The notes under the pieces: model-generated
Told to the model about the DNA's origin: nothing
The model's input: only the letters and a program-made list of their open reading frames with translations
Databases searched by the model: none
In this document: in pieces, positions 46,745 to 55,571 of the stretch
How the letters are laid out: every line of letters starts with the position of its first letter
How positions within the stretch are numbered: the stretch's first letter is position 1
Source: CAZCFB01 sp964511535
GTDB taxonomy: Bacteria > Myxococcota_A > Polyangia > GCA-2747355 > CAZCFB01
Assembly (NCBI GenBank): GCA_964511535.1
Contig: CAZEFW010000012.1
Coordinates: 28,877 to 92,876 of the forward strand
Length of the DNA: 64,000 nucleotides
Direction: 5' to 3'
Program-made: the position numbers and the translations under genes

Positions 46745-49700
46745 TCACTCATTGGACCGCAGCAGCGCCACGAGCTGGTCGGCAGACAGGCGGCTGGCGC
46801 GCTCGGTGCCGTCGAGGATGTCCCGAACCAGCCCCCGCTTTTCCCGGTGCAGGGCGACGATCTTGTCCTCGATGGTGCCCTGCAGGACGAGCCGGTAGAT
46901 GGTCACGGGGCGGACCTGGCCGATGCGATGGGCGCGGTCCGAGGCCTGATCCTCCACCGCCGGGTTCCACCAGGGGTCCATGTGGATCACGAAATCGGCG
47001 GCGGTCAGGTTCAACCCGAGCCCGCCCGCCCTGAGGCTGATCAGGAACAGGTCCCCGGCTCCGAGCTGGAAGGCGTCCACCCGCCGGCGCCGCTCGGCCT
47101 CCGGGGTGGCGCCGTCGAGGTACTGGTACTTCACCCCCCTTGCCTCGAGGTGCTCTCGGATCAGCTGCAGGTGCCCGACGAACTGGCTGAACACCAGCGC
47201 CTTGTGCCCCCCTGGCAACAGCTCGTCCAGCAGCTCGTCCAGGGCCTCGAGCTTGGCGCCGAGCACCCCGCACTCGGGCGCCACCAGCCGCGGGTTGCAG
47301 CAGGCGCGGCGCAGGCGCATGAGCTCGGCGAGCACCTGCACATTGCGCTCCCCGGCCGGCGCGTCCCCCTGCTGATCCAGCCGCTCCACCGCGTCCCGCC
47401 GCAGCGCCTCGTACAGGGCGGCCTCCGCATCTCCGGCCACCACGTGGCGCAGCACCTCGGTACGCTCGGGCAGCTCCTCCAGGACCTGGTCCTTGGTGCG
47501 GCGCAGGATGAACGGCCTGATCAACCGCTTGAGCTGGCGGCGCACCGCCTGGTCGCCCTCTCGCTCGATGGGCCGGGCGTAGCGACGGGTGAAGTCCTGC
47601 CTGCTGCCGAGCAGGCCCGGGTTGAGGAACTTGAACAGGGTCCACAGCTCCAGCAGGTGGTTCTCCATCGGGGTGCCGGTGGTGGCCAGCCGCATGGTCG
47701 CCTCCAGCTTCATCACCGCCTGCGCGCGCTTGGTGGAGGGGTTCTTGATGGCCTGGGCCTCGTCCAGCACCACGGTGTGCCAGGAGACGCCCTGCAGCAG
47801 CTCCGCCTCCCTGACCAGCAGCCCGTAGGAGCAGAGCAGCACATCGCGCGGGCCGAGAGCAGCCACCATGGCGCCGCGATCCCCGGGGCCGAAGACCTTG
47901 ACCTGCAGCGTGGGCGCGAACCGCGCGGCCTCCCGCTGCCAGTTCAGCCGCACCGACGTGGGCGCCACCACCAGCGAGGGGCCGCCGCCGGCGCGGGCCA
48001 GGATCAGCGCCAGCGCCTGGATCGTCTTGCCCAGGCCCATGTCGTCCGCCAGGCAGCCGCCCACCCCCCAGGCAGCGAGCCGGACCAGCCAGCGGAACCC
48101 CTGCTGCTGGTACTCGCGCAGGGTCCCACGCAAGGTGGACGGGAGCGTCGGCTCCAGCGCCCAGGCATCGCGCATCCTGCGCAGCTGCGCGTCGAAGTGC
48201 CGGTCAGCGTCCAGCGCGCCGACCTCCTGCACCAGCCCCTCGAGGGCGGGCACGGCGAGCGGGCTGAGGCGCGCCCCCGTGGCGCGGGCCGTGGTGAACG
48301 CCGCCAGCTCGTCCAGGCGCCGGCGGAGCTTGCGGGTGAGCGCCAGGAACTGGCCCTTGCCCAGGGGGATGAAGGAGCCTCGATGCTCACCAGCGAGCTC
48401 CAGCAGGCGCCGCAGGTCGAGCACGAGGTGATCATCCACTCGCAGCTCGCCGTCAGCCTCGAACCACTGCCGGCGCTTGCGGATCCTCAGGCTCAGCTGG
48501 TCGGTGGAGGAGCGGCCGCGCACCACGATGGGCTCGCCCCGCGGCCAGACCAGCTGCACCTCATCGCCCAGCTCTCCCAGCTCCAGCAGCGCCTGCAGCC
48601 CGTCGGCGGCCTCGGGCAGCTCGTGGGCGCCGTCGCGCTGCTCGGCCCGGGCCAGCGCGGGACACGCCGACAGGACCTTGCCCATTCGCTCCTGCTCATC
48701 CTCGAGGTCCCGGGTGGCCTGCAGCCGCCGGCCGTCCACCTCGGCCAGCACCGTGGCCCCCCCCTGCCCCGGCCGGTACAGGGCGCCGCCCTCGCCGAGG
48801 GGGCGGACCATCAACTCCACCATGATCCCCGCCGCCAGCGGCGCGCAGATCGCCACGGTTCTGCTCTCCGCCTCCACCTCATCCACGGCGACGCCTCCGC
48901 CGCTGCCGATGTCCGACTGCACGGGCATCATGGGCGCCAGGGCGGCCACCGCCTCCAGCACGCGCTCCTTGCCCGCCGCCGGCACCACCAGGCCGTCCGG
49001 CCCCAGCAGCTGCGCCACCCGCCGGTGCGCCGGGCCGAAGCGCGTAATCCTCACCCGATCCGCGCCCTCACGCGTGAGCAGCACCTCCCCGCTGTCACCT
49101 TCCCGACGGTCCAGCTGCCGCTCCACCCGCTCGATCTGTTCATGCAGCCTGTCCAGCTCGGCCGGCGAGAGCGCCCCGTCAGCCCCGGCGTAGTGCTCAC
49201 TCAGCCGCCGCTCCAGGGCTCCCAGCTGCGAATCCAGGTCGGGGCCCTCTCGTGGCGGGAGCATGGACAGGCGCAGCTCCTCACCCGCGCTGGCCACCAG
49301 CAGCTCGGGCTCCGCGCTGATCAGCTCCACCCTCCGGCCCGGGGCGTCGGCCCAGAACACATGCGGGTGGCCGGCCAGGATGACGATGACCTCCAGCGCG
49401 TCGAAGGAGTACCGACCGCGGTACCCGAGGGGATCGAGGTTGGAGATACATGACGCGGCCCGGCGGTCCTGATCCAGCAGGAACTCGAGCTCCTCGCGCC
49501 CCTCGCTCAGCTGCTTGAACGAGAGCCGCTTCCCCTTGGTCCAGCGGCCCCCCTTTCCGCGCCTCTGAACCCGCGGCTCCAGCTCGCAGCCGTCCCCACC
49601 GGGGGCGATACCGAGGAACCAGGCCAGGCGCTGCTCCACGGCTTCACCGCGCGGCTCCCTCGCCGCGTCGGCCACCATCAACAGGCCCTTGAGAGTCCGC

Positions 49701-51172
49701 TCCCACGGCTCCGACCGCTTGACGGTGTCGCACAGGGTCACCAGCCCCAGCGCCTGGCGCATCTCCGCAGGCGGCTCCGCCGCTGGCATGGGCGCAGCGT
49801 CCAGCTGGGCGAGCAGCTCCAGCGCCTCTGCCTCCGCCCAGCGGTGGCCTCCGGCGGCGGCCCGGCGCGCGGCCTCCAGCAGAGCGGGGACCTGCGCGCG
49901 GGCGAGATCGATCCTGGACCAGGACAGGATCATGGTCTGGAGCACATGCCTCAGCCCCACCTGTGGCTCCCTGCCGTCGTCGTCGAGCTCCGGCTCCCAC
50001 GACGCGCCCCGGCCATGCTCCGGGTCCGTGGCCAGGTCCTCCGCAGCGGAGGTGAGGTCGAGGTGCAGATCCAGCAGGCCATCGTAGACATGGCCCACAT
50101 GCCCGGCGCACAGGTCCATGCCGTCCGAGGCCATGCGGCCGGCCAGGTTCATGTCCGCCGAGCGCCCGCGGCCCAGCAGGGCCAGCAGGTGGATGATCCC
50201 CGGCAGCCCGGGCAGCACCAGCTTGCGCTTGCGCGTGGCCTTGCGATAATGCCCGAGCGCGTCGGTGAAGGTCTCGATGGCCGCATCGCGCTCTCCCCTG
50301 AGCGCGCGGGCCATGCCCGCCTGGGCGTCCGCATCCACCCGGGCCAGCGCGTCGGCGCCGTCGGGCAGGCGGGCCTCGATCAGCTCGCCTGCCAGCAGGC
50401 GCCACAGGGCCAGGGCGCTCCAGGGCGAGGGCTTGCCCGGCTCGCCGGTCCACCCCTCTGCTGGCCGCGGGGCCAGGGCGGCGAGATGTCCAGCAACCGG
50501 GCTCTGCGTGCCCAGCCCCCAGGCCTCGAACCACACAGCGTCGGCGCACATGGCAAGCTGCAGCGTCCGCGGCAGCTCATTCAGCCAGTCGCCGTCGAAA
50601 CCGTTGAGCGCCATCAGGCCCAGCACGGGGACATCCCGGAGCTTGCGATTCTCGGCCCGCTCGGCCAGCAGCTGGTCGAGGGCCTTCAGGTCGCCGGCGA
50701 GGACGGCCAGGCGCAGGTCCCGCATGATCTCGTCCCTGTGGGAGCGTACGCCGGACAGATACCAGCTGCTGGCGTTGGCCCCCTGCTCGTCGAAGTGCGC
50801 TCGAATTGGCGCCAGGGGCCCCTGGCGGGCCGCCTCCCGGGCGGCGACCTCCATGAGCAGGGGGTGGCAGCTCCAGTACCCCTCGCGCCGGGGCTGGCTC
50901 ACCAGGCCCTCGCGCTCCAGCTGCCGAAGCGGCTCCTTGAGGGCCGCGGGAGCGTACTCCTGCAGGCGTTCCTGCCGCCCCTGGTTGCCTCTGCTCAGCA
51001 GCTCGGAGATCCAGCTGCGGGTCTGCGGCCTGAACGCCAGCGCCAGCACCTGGACGATGAACCGTTTGCGCGCAGGCAGCGCATCGTAGCGCGCGCGGAG
51101 CGCCGCTCGCCGCTCGGCAGCGTCGTCTGCCAGCGCGGCATCCAACAGCCGCTCTGTCGCGTCATCCCACAT
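46745..51172 (-). CDS. SNF2-family DNA-dependent ATPase/helicase, very large
   Basis: 1475 residues from the ATG at 51172 (a TTG two codons earlier is possible). About 1000 N-terminal residues are rich in Leu, Arg and Ala, probably helical repeats with Asp-rich insertions, and are unlike common SNF2 N-termini. The SNF2 core follows: DDMGLGKTIQALALIL (Walker A, about 1040), VLDEAQAIKNPS (DEAQ box, about 1140), TTGTPMENHL, and helicase C with VFSQFVGHLQLIRE, LISLRAGGLGLNLTAAD and DQASDRAHRIGQ. It remodels or clears protein-DNA complexes, perhaps for repair or transcription. It lies on the minus strand like the cluster to its left. Confidence 0.9.
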   Translation of the reverse strand: MWDDATERLLDAALADDAAERRAALRARYDALPARKRFIVQVLALAFRPQTRSWISELLSRGNQGRQERLQEYAPAALKEPLRQLEREGLVSQPRREGYWSCHPLLMEVAAREAARQGPLAPIRAHFDEQGANASSWYLSGVRSHRDEIMRDLRLAVLAGDLKALDQLLAERAENRKLRDVPVLGLMALNGFDGDWLNELPRTLQLAMCADAVWFEAWGLGTQSPVAGHLAALAPRPAEGWTGEPGKPSPWSALALWRLLAGELIEARLPDGADALARVDADAQAGMARALRGERDAAIETFTDALGHYRKATRKRKLVLPGLPGIIHLLALLGRGRSADMNLAGRMASDGMDLCAGHVGHVYDGLLDLHLDLTSAAEDLATDPEHGRGASWEPELDDDGREPQVGLRHVLQTMILSWSRIDLARAQVPALLEAARRAAAGGHRWAEAEALELLAQLDAAPMPAAEPPAEMRQALGLVTLCDTVKRSEPWERTLKGLLMVADAAREPRGEAVEQRLAWFLGIAPGGDGCELEPRVQRRGKGGRWTKGKRLSFKQLSEGREELEFLLDQDRRAASCISNLDPLGYRGRYSFDALEVIVILAGHPHVFWADAPGRRVELISAEPELLVASAGEELRLSMLPPREGPDLDSQLGALERRLSEHYAGADGALSPAELDRLHEQIERVERQLDRREGDSGEVLLTREGADRVRITRFGPAHRRVAQLLGPDGLVVPAAGKERVLEAVAALAPMMPVQSDIGSGGGVAVDEVEAESRTVAICAPLAAGIMVELMVRPLGEGGALYRPGQGGATVLAEVDGRRLQATRDLEDEQERMGKVLSACPALARAEQRDGAHELPEAADGLQALLELGELGDEVQLVWPRGEPIVVRGRSSTDQLSLRIRKRRQWFEADGELRVDDHLVLDLRRLLELAGEHRGSFIPLGKGQFLALTRKLRRRLDELAAFTTARATGARLSPLAVPALEGLVQEVGALDADRHFDAQLRRMRDAWALEPTLPSTLRGTLREYQQQGFRWLVRLAAWGVGGCLADDMGLGKTIQALALILARAGGGPSLVVAPTSVRLNWQREAARFAPTLQVKVFGPGDRGAMVAALGPRDVLLCSYGLLVREAELLQGVSWHTVVLDEAQAIKNPSTKRAQAVMKLEATMRLATTGTPMENHLLELWTLFKFLNPGLLGSRQDFTRRYARPIEREGDQAVRRQLKRLIRPFILRRTKDQVLEELPERTEVLRHVVAGDAEAALYEALRRDAVERLDQQGDAPAGERNVQVLAELMRLRRACCNPRLVAPECGVLGAKLEALDELLDELLPGGHKALVFSQFVGHLQLIREHLEARGVKYQYLDGATPEAERRRRVDAFQLGAGDLFLISLRAGGLGLNLTAADFVIHMDPWWNPAVEDQASDRAHRIGQVRPVTIYRLVLQGTIEDKIVALHREKRGLVRDILDGTERASRLSADQLVALLRSNE

Positions 51173-51220
51173 GCGCAATGGTGACTTACCCCAGGCTCGT
51201 GAACCGGGCTGCCGCGCCGC

Positions 51221-52744
51221 TCAGCCCAGGCTGCCCACGGTGGCCTCCACCTCGTCGAGCACTTCGCACGACTGGACCAGGGCCTTCATGGCGTCGTGGT
51301 CCGGGTAGAGGGGGCGGTCCTCGTCGAGGTACTCCACGTGGCGGCGCACCACCTCGTGGGCCTTGCGCACGCCCGCGCCGGGCTGGTGGTCGCGGAAGTC
51401 CAGCGCCTGGGCCGCGGCCATCATCTCGATGCCGAGCACCGCGTGGGCGTTGTCCAGGATCTGGGCGTTCTTCAGCGCGGTGTTCATGCCCATGGAGACG
51501 AAGTCCTCCTGGTCGCCGGCCGCGGGGATCGACTGGATGCACGCCGGCGTGGCCAGAATCTTCTGCTCCACGATGAGGGCGTCGGCGGTGTACTGGCTCA
51601 GCATCAGGCCCGAGAACATGCCCGCGCCCTTGGTCAAAAACGGCGGCAGGCCCACCGACAGGCCGGGGTGGTTCAGGCGGTTCATGCGCCGCTCGGACAT
51701 GACGCTCACCATGGTGATGGCGGTGCCGGCCATCTCCATGGGCAGGGCCACGGGCGTGCCCTGGAAGTTGGCGCCGGACAGGGCGAGGTCCTCGTCCGGG
51801 AAGAAGATCGGGTTGTCGCCCACGCCGTTGAGCTCCACCTCCACCTGCGAGCGGGCGTATGCCAGCGCGTCGTGGGCCGCGCCGATGACCTGGGGCGTCG
51901 AGCGCATGGAGTAAGCGTCCTGCAGCTTGACCTTGATGCGGCCCTCGGCGCAGTCGCCGCCGGCCACCAGCTTGCCGATGGATACGGCGGAGCGGACCGC
52001 GCCGGAGAAGCCGCGAGCCTCGTGCAGCTTGGGCGTGTAGGGGCGCATGTTGGCCATGAGCGCCTCGAGGGACATGGCGCAGCCGATCTCGGCTTGCTTC
52101 AGCCAGCGCTCGGCGTCGTACAGGAAGAGGGCGCTCATGGCGGTCAGCAGGTTTGAGCCGTTGATCACCGCCAGGCCGTCGCGGGCCTTGAGGCCGGGCA
52201 CCGGGATGCCGGCGCGCTCCAGCGCCTCGCTGCCGGGCAGCAGCTCGCCTTCGAAGTAGGCGCGGCCCTCGCCCATCATCAGCAGGGCGACCTGGGCCAT
52301 GGGGGCCAGGTCACCGCAGGCGCCGACGGAGCCCTTCTGGCAGACATAGGGCGTGACGCCCTTGTTGAGCATGTCCACCAGGGTCTGCGTGATCTCCTTG
52401 CGGCAGCCGGAGTTGCCGTGGGCGTGCACGTTGACGCGGCCGGCCATGGCGGCGCGCACATACTCCACCGGCGCGGGGTCGCCGATGCCGGCGGCGTGGT
52501 TGTAGATCAGGAACTTCTGGAACTCGGCGGTCTGGTCGTCGTCGAGCACCACCTCGGACAGCTCGCCGATGCCGGTGTTGACGCCGTACATGATCTCGTG
52601 GGCCTCGATCTTGCGTTCCAGCATCTCGCGGCAGCGAACGATGCGGGCCACCACCTCGTCAGGCAACTCCACCGGCTCCCCGAAGCGCGCGATGCGCACC
52701 AGCTTTTCTACAGTCAGGTCGGCTCCAGTGAGGGGGATCGCCAT
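51221..52744 (-). CDS. hutH: histidine ammonia-lyase family protein with Ala-Cys-Gly
   Basis: 507 residues, the usual HAL length. The loop Tyr is Y53 in EIMYGVNTGIG, and the MIO-forming tripeptide is A142-C143-G144 in GSVGACGDLAPMA, at the numbering of the Pseudomonas putida enzyme but with Cys for Ser143. The rest (GDNPIFFPDEDL, LPMEMAG, ATPACIQSIPAAGDQEDFVSMGM) matches class I aromatic ammonia-lyases. It converts histidine to urocanate, or possibly another aromatic acid. No hutU, hutI or hutG homologue is seen nearby. Confidence 0.9.
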   Translation of the reverse strand: MAIPLTGADLTVEKLVRIARFGEPVELPDEVVARIVRCREMLERKIEAHEIMYGVNTGIGELSEVVLDDDQTAEFQKFLIYNHAAGIGDPAPVEYVRAAMAGRVNVHAHGNSGCRKEITQTLVDMLNKGVTPYVCQKGSVGACGDLAPMAQVALLMMGEGRAYFEGELLPGSEALERAGIPVPGLKARDGLAVINGSNLLTAMSALFLYDAERWLKQAEIGCAMSLEALMANMRPYTPKLHEARGFSGAVRSAVSIGKLVAGGDCAEGRIKVKLQDAYSMRSTPQVIGAAHDALAYARSQVEVELNGVGDNPIFFPDEDLALSGANFQGTPVALPMEMAGTAITMVSVMSERRMNRLNHPGLSVGLPPFLTKGAGMFSGLMLSQYTADALIVEQKILATPACIQSIPAAGDQEDFVSMGMNTALKNAQILDNAHAVLGIEMMAAAQALDFRDHQPGAGVRKAHEVVRRHVEYLDEDRPLYPDHDAMKALVQSCEVLDEVEATVGSLG

Positions 52745-52844
52745 GTTATGGGCCTCCGGGTAAAGGATAAAGTGTAGCGCAGCTTAGACAGAGGTCTGGA
52801 CAAGAGCAAGGGGCGCCGCGGGGCCCGCGCAGACAGGGCTGTCA

Positions 52845-52850
52845 TATAAT
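52845..52850 (+). promoter_or_regulatory. -10 box TATAAT for the 52.9 kb gene
   Basis: A consensus TATAAT is 36 bases upstream of the ATG at 52887 in the 142-base gap with the divergent hutH gene. No clear -35 hexamer is present at 16-18 bases. A strong AGGAGGAG follows at about 52874. Confidence 0.45.
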
Positions 52851-52886
52851 CCCTTTGCGGGGCGTAATACCAGCAGGAGGAGAGCC

Positions 52887-53600
52887 ATGAGACGATGCGG
52901 GGGAAAGGCAGTTCTGCTGTGCGTGGCGCTGGTGATGGCGCTGTGCTGGGCCTGGCCGGCGCAGGCGCGCGCCGATAATATCGCCGTGCAGGTCAAGTCG
53001 GCCTGGAGCGCGCGGGCCAAGCTGCTGGCGGCGTTCGTGCGCTACGAGCTGTGCTACCGGCACAGCGCGCTGTTCTTCCCGGGCAAGACACACAAGACCT
53101 TCCCGCGGGCCTTTGGCCTGGCCTCGGCGCTGGGCAAGGCCGACCACGAGTTGATCCTGCGCATCCCCGATCCGGGCAAGAAAAGCGGCAAGATCAAGGT
53201 GACGGTCACCGTGCGGCAGCGGGGCAAAGTCAAGCGGCTGTTGGCGGAGGGGCACAAGGACGGCTGGGTGCCGGCCAAGGGCTGGGACAAAAAAGAGTGG
53301 GAGGTTGACCTTGGTGAGGCGCGCCTGGCCGTCAAGCTCACTCGCCAGGGCGCGCGCCAGGAGATCCGCAAGCTGAAGCAGAAACTGGAGGCGTTCGAGG
53401 CGAAGCACCCGATGGCCGGCAAGCTGACGCGCAAGGCGCTGGCCAAAGTCATCGACCTCGGCGAGGAGATGGTGGACAGCACCCTGGTGGCCATGGTCCA
53501 CGGGCGCTACCTCGCCGCCCAGTTCATGCAAGGCTGGAGCCCCCCCGCCCTGCCCGCCGAGGCCGAACCGCCCCCCGCCAAGCCCGGCACCAGCCTGTAA
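52887..53600 (+). CDS. secreted protein, unknown
   Basis: 237 residues; the ATG follows AGGAGGAGAGCC. The signal peptide ends PAQARADN. The rest is rich in Lys and Arg, with a predicted helical pair RQEIRKLKQKLEAFEAKHP and a C-terminal Pro/Ala tail ending KPGTSL. The first half has two Cys (ELCYRHS) and a beta segment KIKVTVTVRQRGKVKRLL. I recognise no family. It is probably periplasmic. Confidence 0.72.
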   Translation: MRRCGGKAVLLCVALVMALCWAWPAQARADNIAVQVKSAWSARAKLLAAFVRYELCYRHSALFFPGKTHKTFPRAFGLASALGKADHELILRIPDPGKKSGKIKVTVTVRQRGKVKRLLAEGHKDGWVPAKGWDKKEWEVDLGEARLAVKLTRQGARQEIRKLKQKLEAFEAKHPMAGKLTRKALAKVIDLGEEMVDSTLVAMVHGRYLAAQFMQGWSPPALPAEAEPPPAKPGTSL

Positions 53601-53601
53601 A

Positions 53602-53633
53602 CAAAAGGCCCCACCCGAAACCGAGCAGGGCCT
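53602..53633 (-). terminator. intrinsic terminator of the tRNA-Thr gene
   Basis: Read on the minus strand, AGGCCC and GGGCCT pair across a 16-base loop and run into TTTTGTTT. It begins seven bases after the tRNA 3' end. On the plus strand the same stem is after the secreted protein's stop (53598-53600) and could serve both. Confidence 0.7.
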
Positions 53634-53639
53634 CCCAGG

Positions 53640-53712
53640 AGCCACCCACCAGACTTGAACTGGTGACCTGCGGTTTACGAAACCGCTGCTCTGCCAACTG
53701 AGCTAGGGTGGC
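53640..53712 (-). tRNA. tRNA-Thr (anticodon CGT)
   Basis: Read on the minus strand the gene begins GCCACCCTAGCTCAG and ends CTGGTGGGTGGCT. The acceptor stem GCCACCC/GGGTGGC pairs perfectly. The D arm GCTC...GAGC, anticodon arm GCGGT-TTCGTAA-ACCGC and T arm ACCAG-TTCAAGT-CTGGT are all complete. Anticodon CGT reads ACG threonine codons. The 3' CCA is not encoded; the next bases are CCT. The integrase gene lies beyond its 5' end. Confidence 0.95.
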
Positions 53713-53767
53713 AAGATTCTGTTTTTACTGCGCTTTTCCTCCTCCCTCGTGGGCCGTTTTGGCGATC

Positions 53768-53783
53768 GGTACCATATACGTAC
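53768..53783. repeat. GGTAC/GTACC repeat near the integrase end, candidate att region
   Basis: GGTACCATATACGTACC lies in the 83-base gap between tRNA and the integrase stop. It can be read as a GTAC inverted pair or, on the minus strand, as TGGTACG-TATA-TGGTACC direct repeats. Integrase arm or core sites often look like this, but no second copy at a far end is seen. Confidence 0.35.
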
Positions 53784-53795
53784 CAAAAACAGTCG

Positions 53796-55007
53796 TCATC
53801 CGCCCCTCCGCGCGCGCTTCAGCTCGATGACCTGGGGCTCGCGCAGGTCCACTTCAATAGCCGAAAGGTCGTGGGTTGTAAAGAGATCCGGCGACAGGTG
53901 CGCGTAGCGCTCTGTGACGCTGATGGAGCTGTGGCCCAGCACCGCGCTGAGCTTCTCGATGGAGCGGCCGTCCATCACCCAGTGCGACGCGAACGTGTGG
54001 CGCGTGCACTGGTACCAGGTGAGCTCGGGCGGGAGGCCCGAGGCCGCCAGCGCCTCGTTGAACTTGTTGTGCAGCGTGTGCTCGCGGATGAACCTGCCGC
54101 GGCCCGACGTGGGCGGAAAGAGCAGGCCCTTGCCAGGGTGCGACGCCATGAACTCCCGCAGCTCGGGCAGCAGCGTGTCGAGGATCGGCACCGGGCGCAT
54201 CTGGTTGTTCTTCACCGGGCCCTTGACCGAGCGGCTGACGCTGATGCGCCGGCGGTCCAGCTCGATGTCCGCCGCGATGAGCGCCCGGATCTCGCCGGGC
54301 CGCAGGCCGCCCAAGGCGCCGATGTCGTACATCAAACGGAACGGCTGCTCGAAGCTCAGGTGCAGGGCGCGGATCTCGCCCTTGGTGCGCAAAAAGGGCG
54401 TGTCGCGCGGGTCCTGCTTCTTGCCAATCGAGCGCCGCGTGGCGCGGTCCAGCAGCGCCACCGGGTTGACCACCTCCTGCCCCGCCTCCCGCAGGTCGTT
54501 GTACAGACGCGAGATGTTGTTGAGGCAGTTGATGATGGACTGCCGCGCCAGCTTGCCGCGCTTGGCCCTGATGAACGCGGCGACCTCGGCCGTGGTGACC
54601 GCGTCCACGCGCATCTTGCCAAAAAACGGGATCAGGTGGCACCGGATACGCGACGCGTCGTCCTTCCACGACCGGTGCACGCCGGGATCCCGCCGGTTGG
54701 CCTCCCGCCGCGCCTCCCCCCACTCCGCGACCACCTCCCCGAAAAGCCGCCGCCCCGGCCGCGGCCGCGTCGGGTCCTCCAGCTCGTGGCGGCCGGCGAG
54801 GATGTCCGCCTCGATGCGCGTGAGCACGTCGCGGCCGAGCTTCTCCAGCTCCTTCTTCTTGCGCCGCAGCTGGGCCTTCGTGTGCCCCTTCGGCTTGACC
54901 CGCCCGATGCGCTTCGGCACCCACCTGCCGTCCGGGTTCTTGTACTTGATGTAGATGCACGGCCCGAGATCGGGCCTCTTCTGGTTCCGGTCATAGACGC
55001 TTCCCAT
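53796..55007 (-). CDS. tyrosine recombinase (integrase)
   Basis: 403 residues from the ATG at 55007, with GGAGG upstream; the frame is open to 55145 into a repeat, so this start is chosen on ribosome site and protein length. The N-terminus has an Arg/Lys-rich AP2/core-like arm (MGSVYDRNQKRPDLG). A SAM-like DNA-binding domain follows (about 115-200). The catalytic core shows Arg in GGLRPGEIRALI, a TRHTFASHWVMDG box in which the usual first His is replaced (YQCTRHTFAS), LGHSSISVTERYAHL with His and the nucleophile Tyr. This is the layout of tRNA-associated island integrases. Confidence 0.93.
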   Translation of the reverse strand: MGSVYDRNQKRPDLGPCIYIKYKNPDGRWVPKRIGRVKPKGHTKAQLRRKKKELEKLGRDVLTRIEADILAGRHELEDPTRPRPGRRLFGEVVAEWGEARREANRRDPGVHRSWKDDASRIRCHLIPFFGKMRVDAVTTAEVAAFIRAKRGKLARQSIINCLNNISRLYNDLREAGQEVVNPVALLDRATRRSIGKKQDPRDTPFLRTKGEIRALHLSFEQPFRLMYDIGALGGLRPGEIRALIAADIELDRRRISVSRSVKGPVKNNQMRPVPILDTLLPELREFMASHPGKGLLFPPTSGRGRFIREHTLHNKFNEALAASGLPPELTWYQCTRHTFASHWVMDGRSIEKLSAVLGHSSISVTERYAHLSPDLFTTHDLSAIEVDLREPQVIELKRARRGG

Positions 55008-55035
55008 GCGGGCTACCTCCTTCTTCAGTTGTAAG

Positions 55036-55195
55036 GAGGCCATCTCAAAAATCCTCCGCGTCGCCGGAGCGGCCCCTGGACGCCGCTGGCTTCGTTGCTC
55101 GTCGGTTGAATACAACCAGTATTCGCCCTCCTCGCGCCTCGCCATCTGCGCCCAGATGACTCGCCCGGCTCGGTCCGACTTTTTGAGATGGCCTC
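55036..55195. repeat. 160-bp MITE-like element with 16-bp terminal inverted repeats
   Basis: GAGGCCATCTCAAAAA (55036-55051) and TTTTTGAGATGGCCTC (55180-55195) are perfect 16-base inverted termini. The interior has a GGATTTTT-to-GACTTTTT near-symmetry and a motif with GAATACAACCAGTATTC, a second palindrome. No ORF spans the element. It sits directly upstream of the integrase, in the gap to the excisionase-like gene. Such short TIR-bounded elements are usually mobilised in trans by a transposase elsewhere in the genome. Confidence 0.7.
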
Positions 55196-55229
55196 AGGTG
55201 ATCCCGTTGAGACTGGAGGCGCCGCCGAT

Positions 55230-55571
55230 TTATTCATCCCGCCGCGCGTCCCGCGCCAGCTCCACCACCAGGTCGTCGCCCCACCGGTGGGCCTCGATGT
55301 ACGCCTCGAGGTCGGAGCGCAGGAAGACCCGCCGGCCGCCCAGCTTCACCGAGGGAAGCTCCCCCGACGCCGCCTTCTTGTAGACCGTGCTCTGGCCGAG
55401 ATCCAGGAAGTCGGCCGCCTCGGGCACCGACAGAACCTCCTCCCCCTCCGCCGGCGCCGCGCCCGCCAGCTCCGGCCCGAGCCGCTCCTCCACGAGATCC
55501 GCCGTACGTTCCGCGACCTGCTCCACGAGCTCCGACCACAGGTCGCCCATCTTCTTTGAATCACTTTTCAT
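55230..55571 (-). CDS. excisionase-family helix-turn-helix protein
   Basis: 113 residues; ATG is preceded by AGGAGAG. The MerR/excisionase-type HTH is VLSVPEAADFLDLGQSTVYKKAASGELPSVKLGGRRVF, in about residues 45-85, with FLRSDLEAYIEAHRW after it, as in Xis-like DNA-binding proteins. It is in the same direction as the integrase and probably controls excision direction, or is an ordinary HTH regulator. Confidence 0.85.
   Translation of the reverse strand: MKSDSKKMGDLWSELVEQVAERTADLVEERLGPELAGAAPAEGEEVLSVPEAADFLDLGQSTVYKKAASGELPSVKLGGRRVFLRSDLEAYIEAHRWGDDLVVELARDARRDE

Noticed and set aside
48477..49193. Frames opposite the SNF2 gene
   Set aside because: Shadows of a conserved helicase on the other strand.
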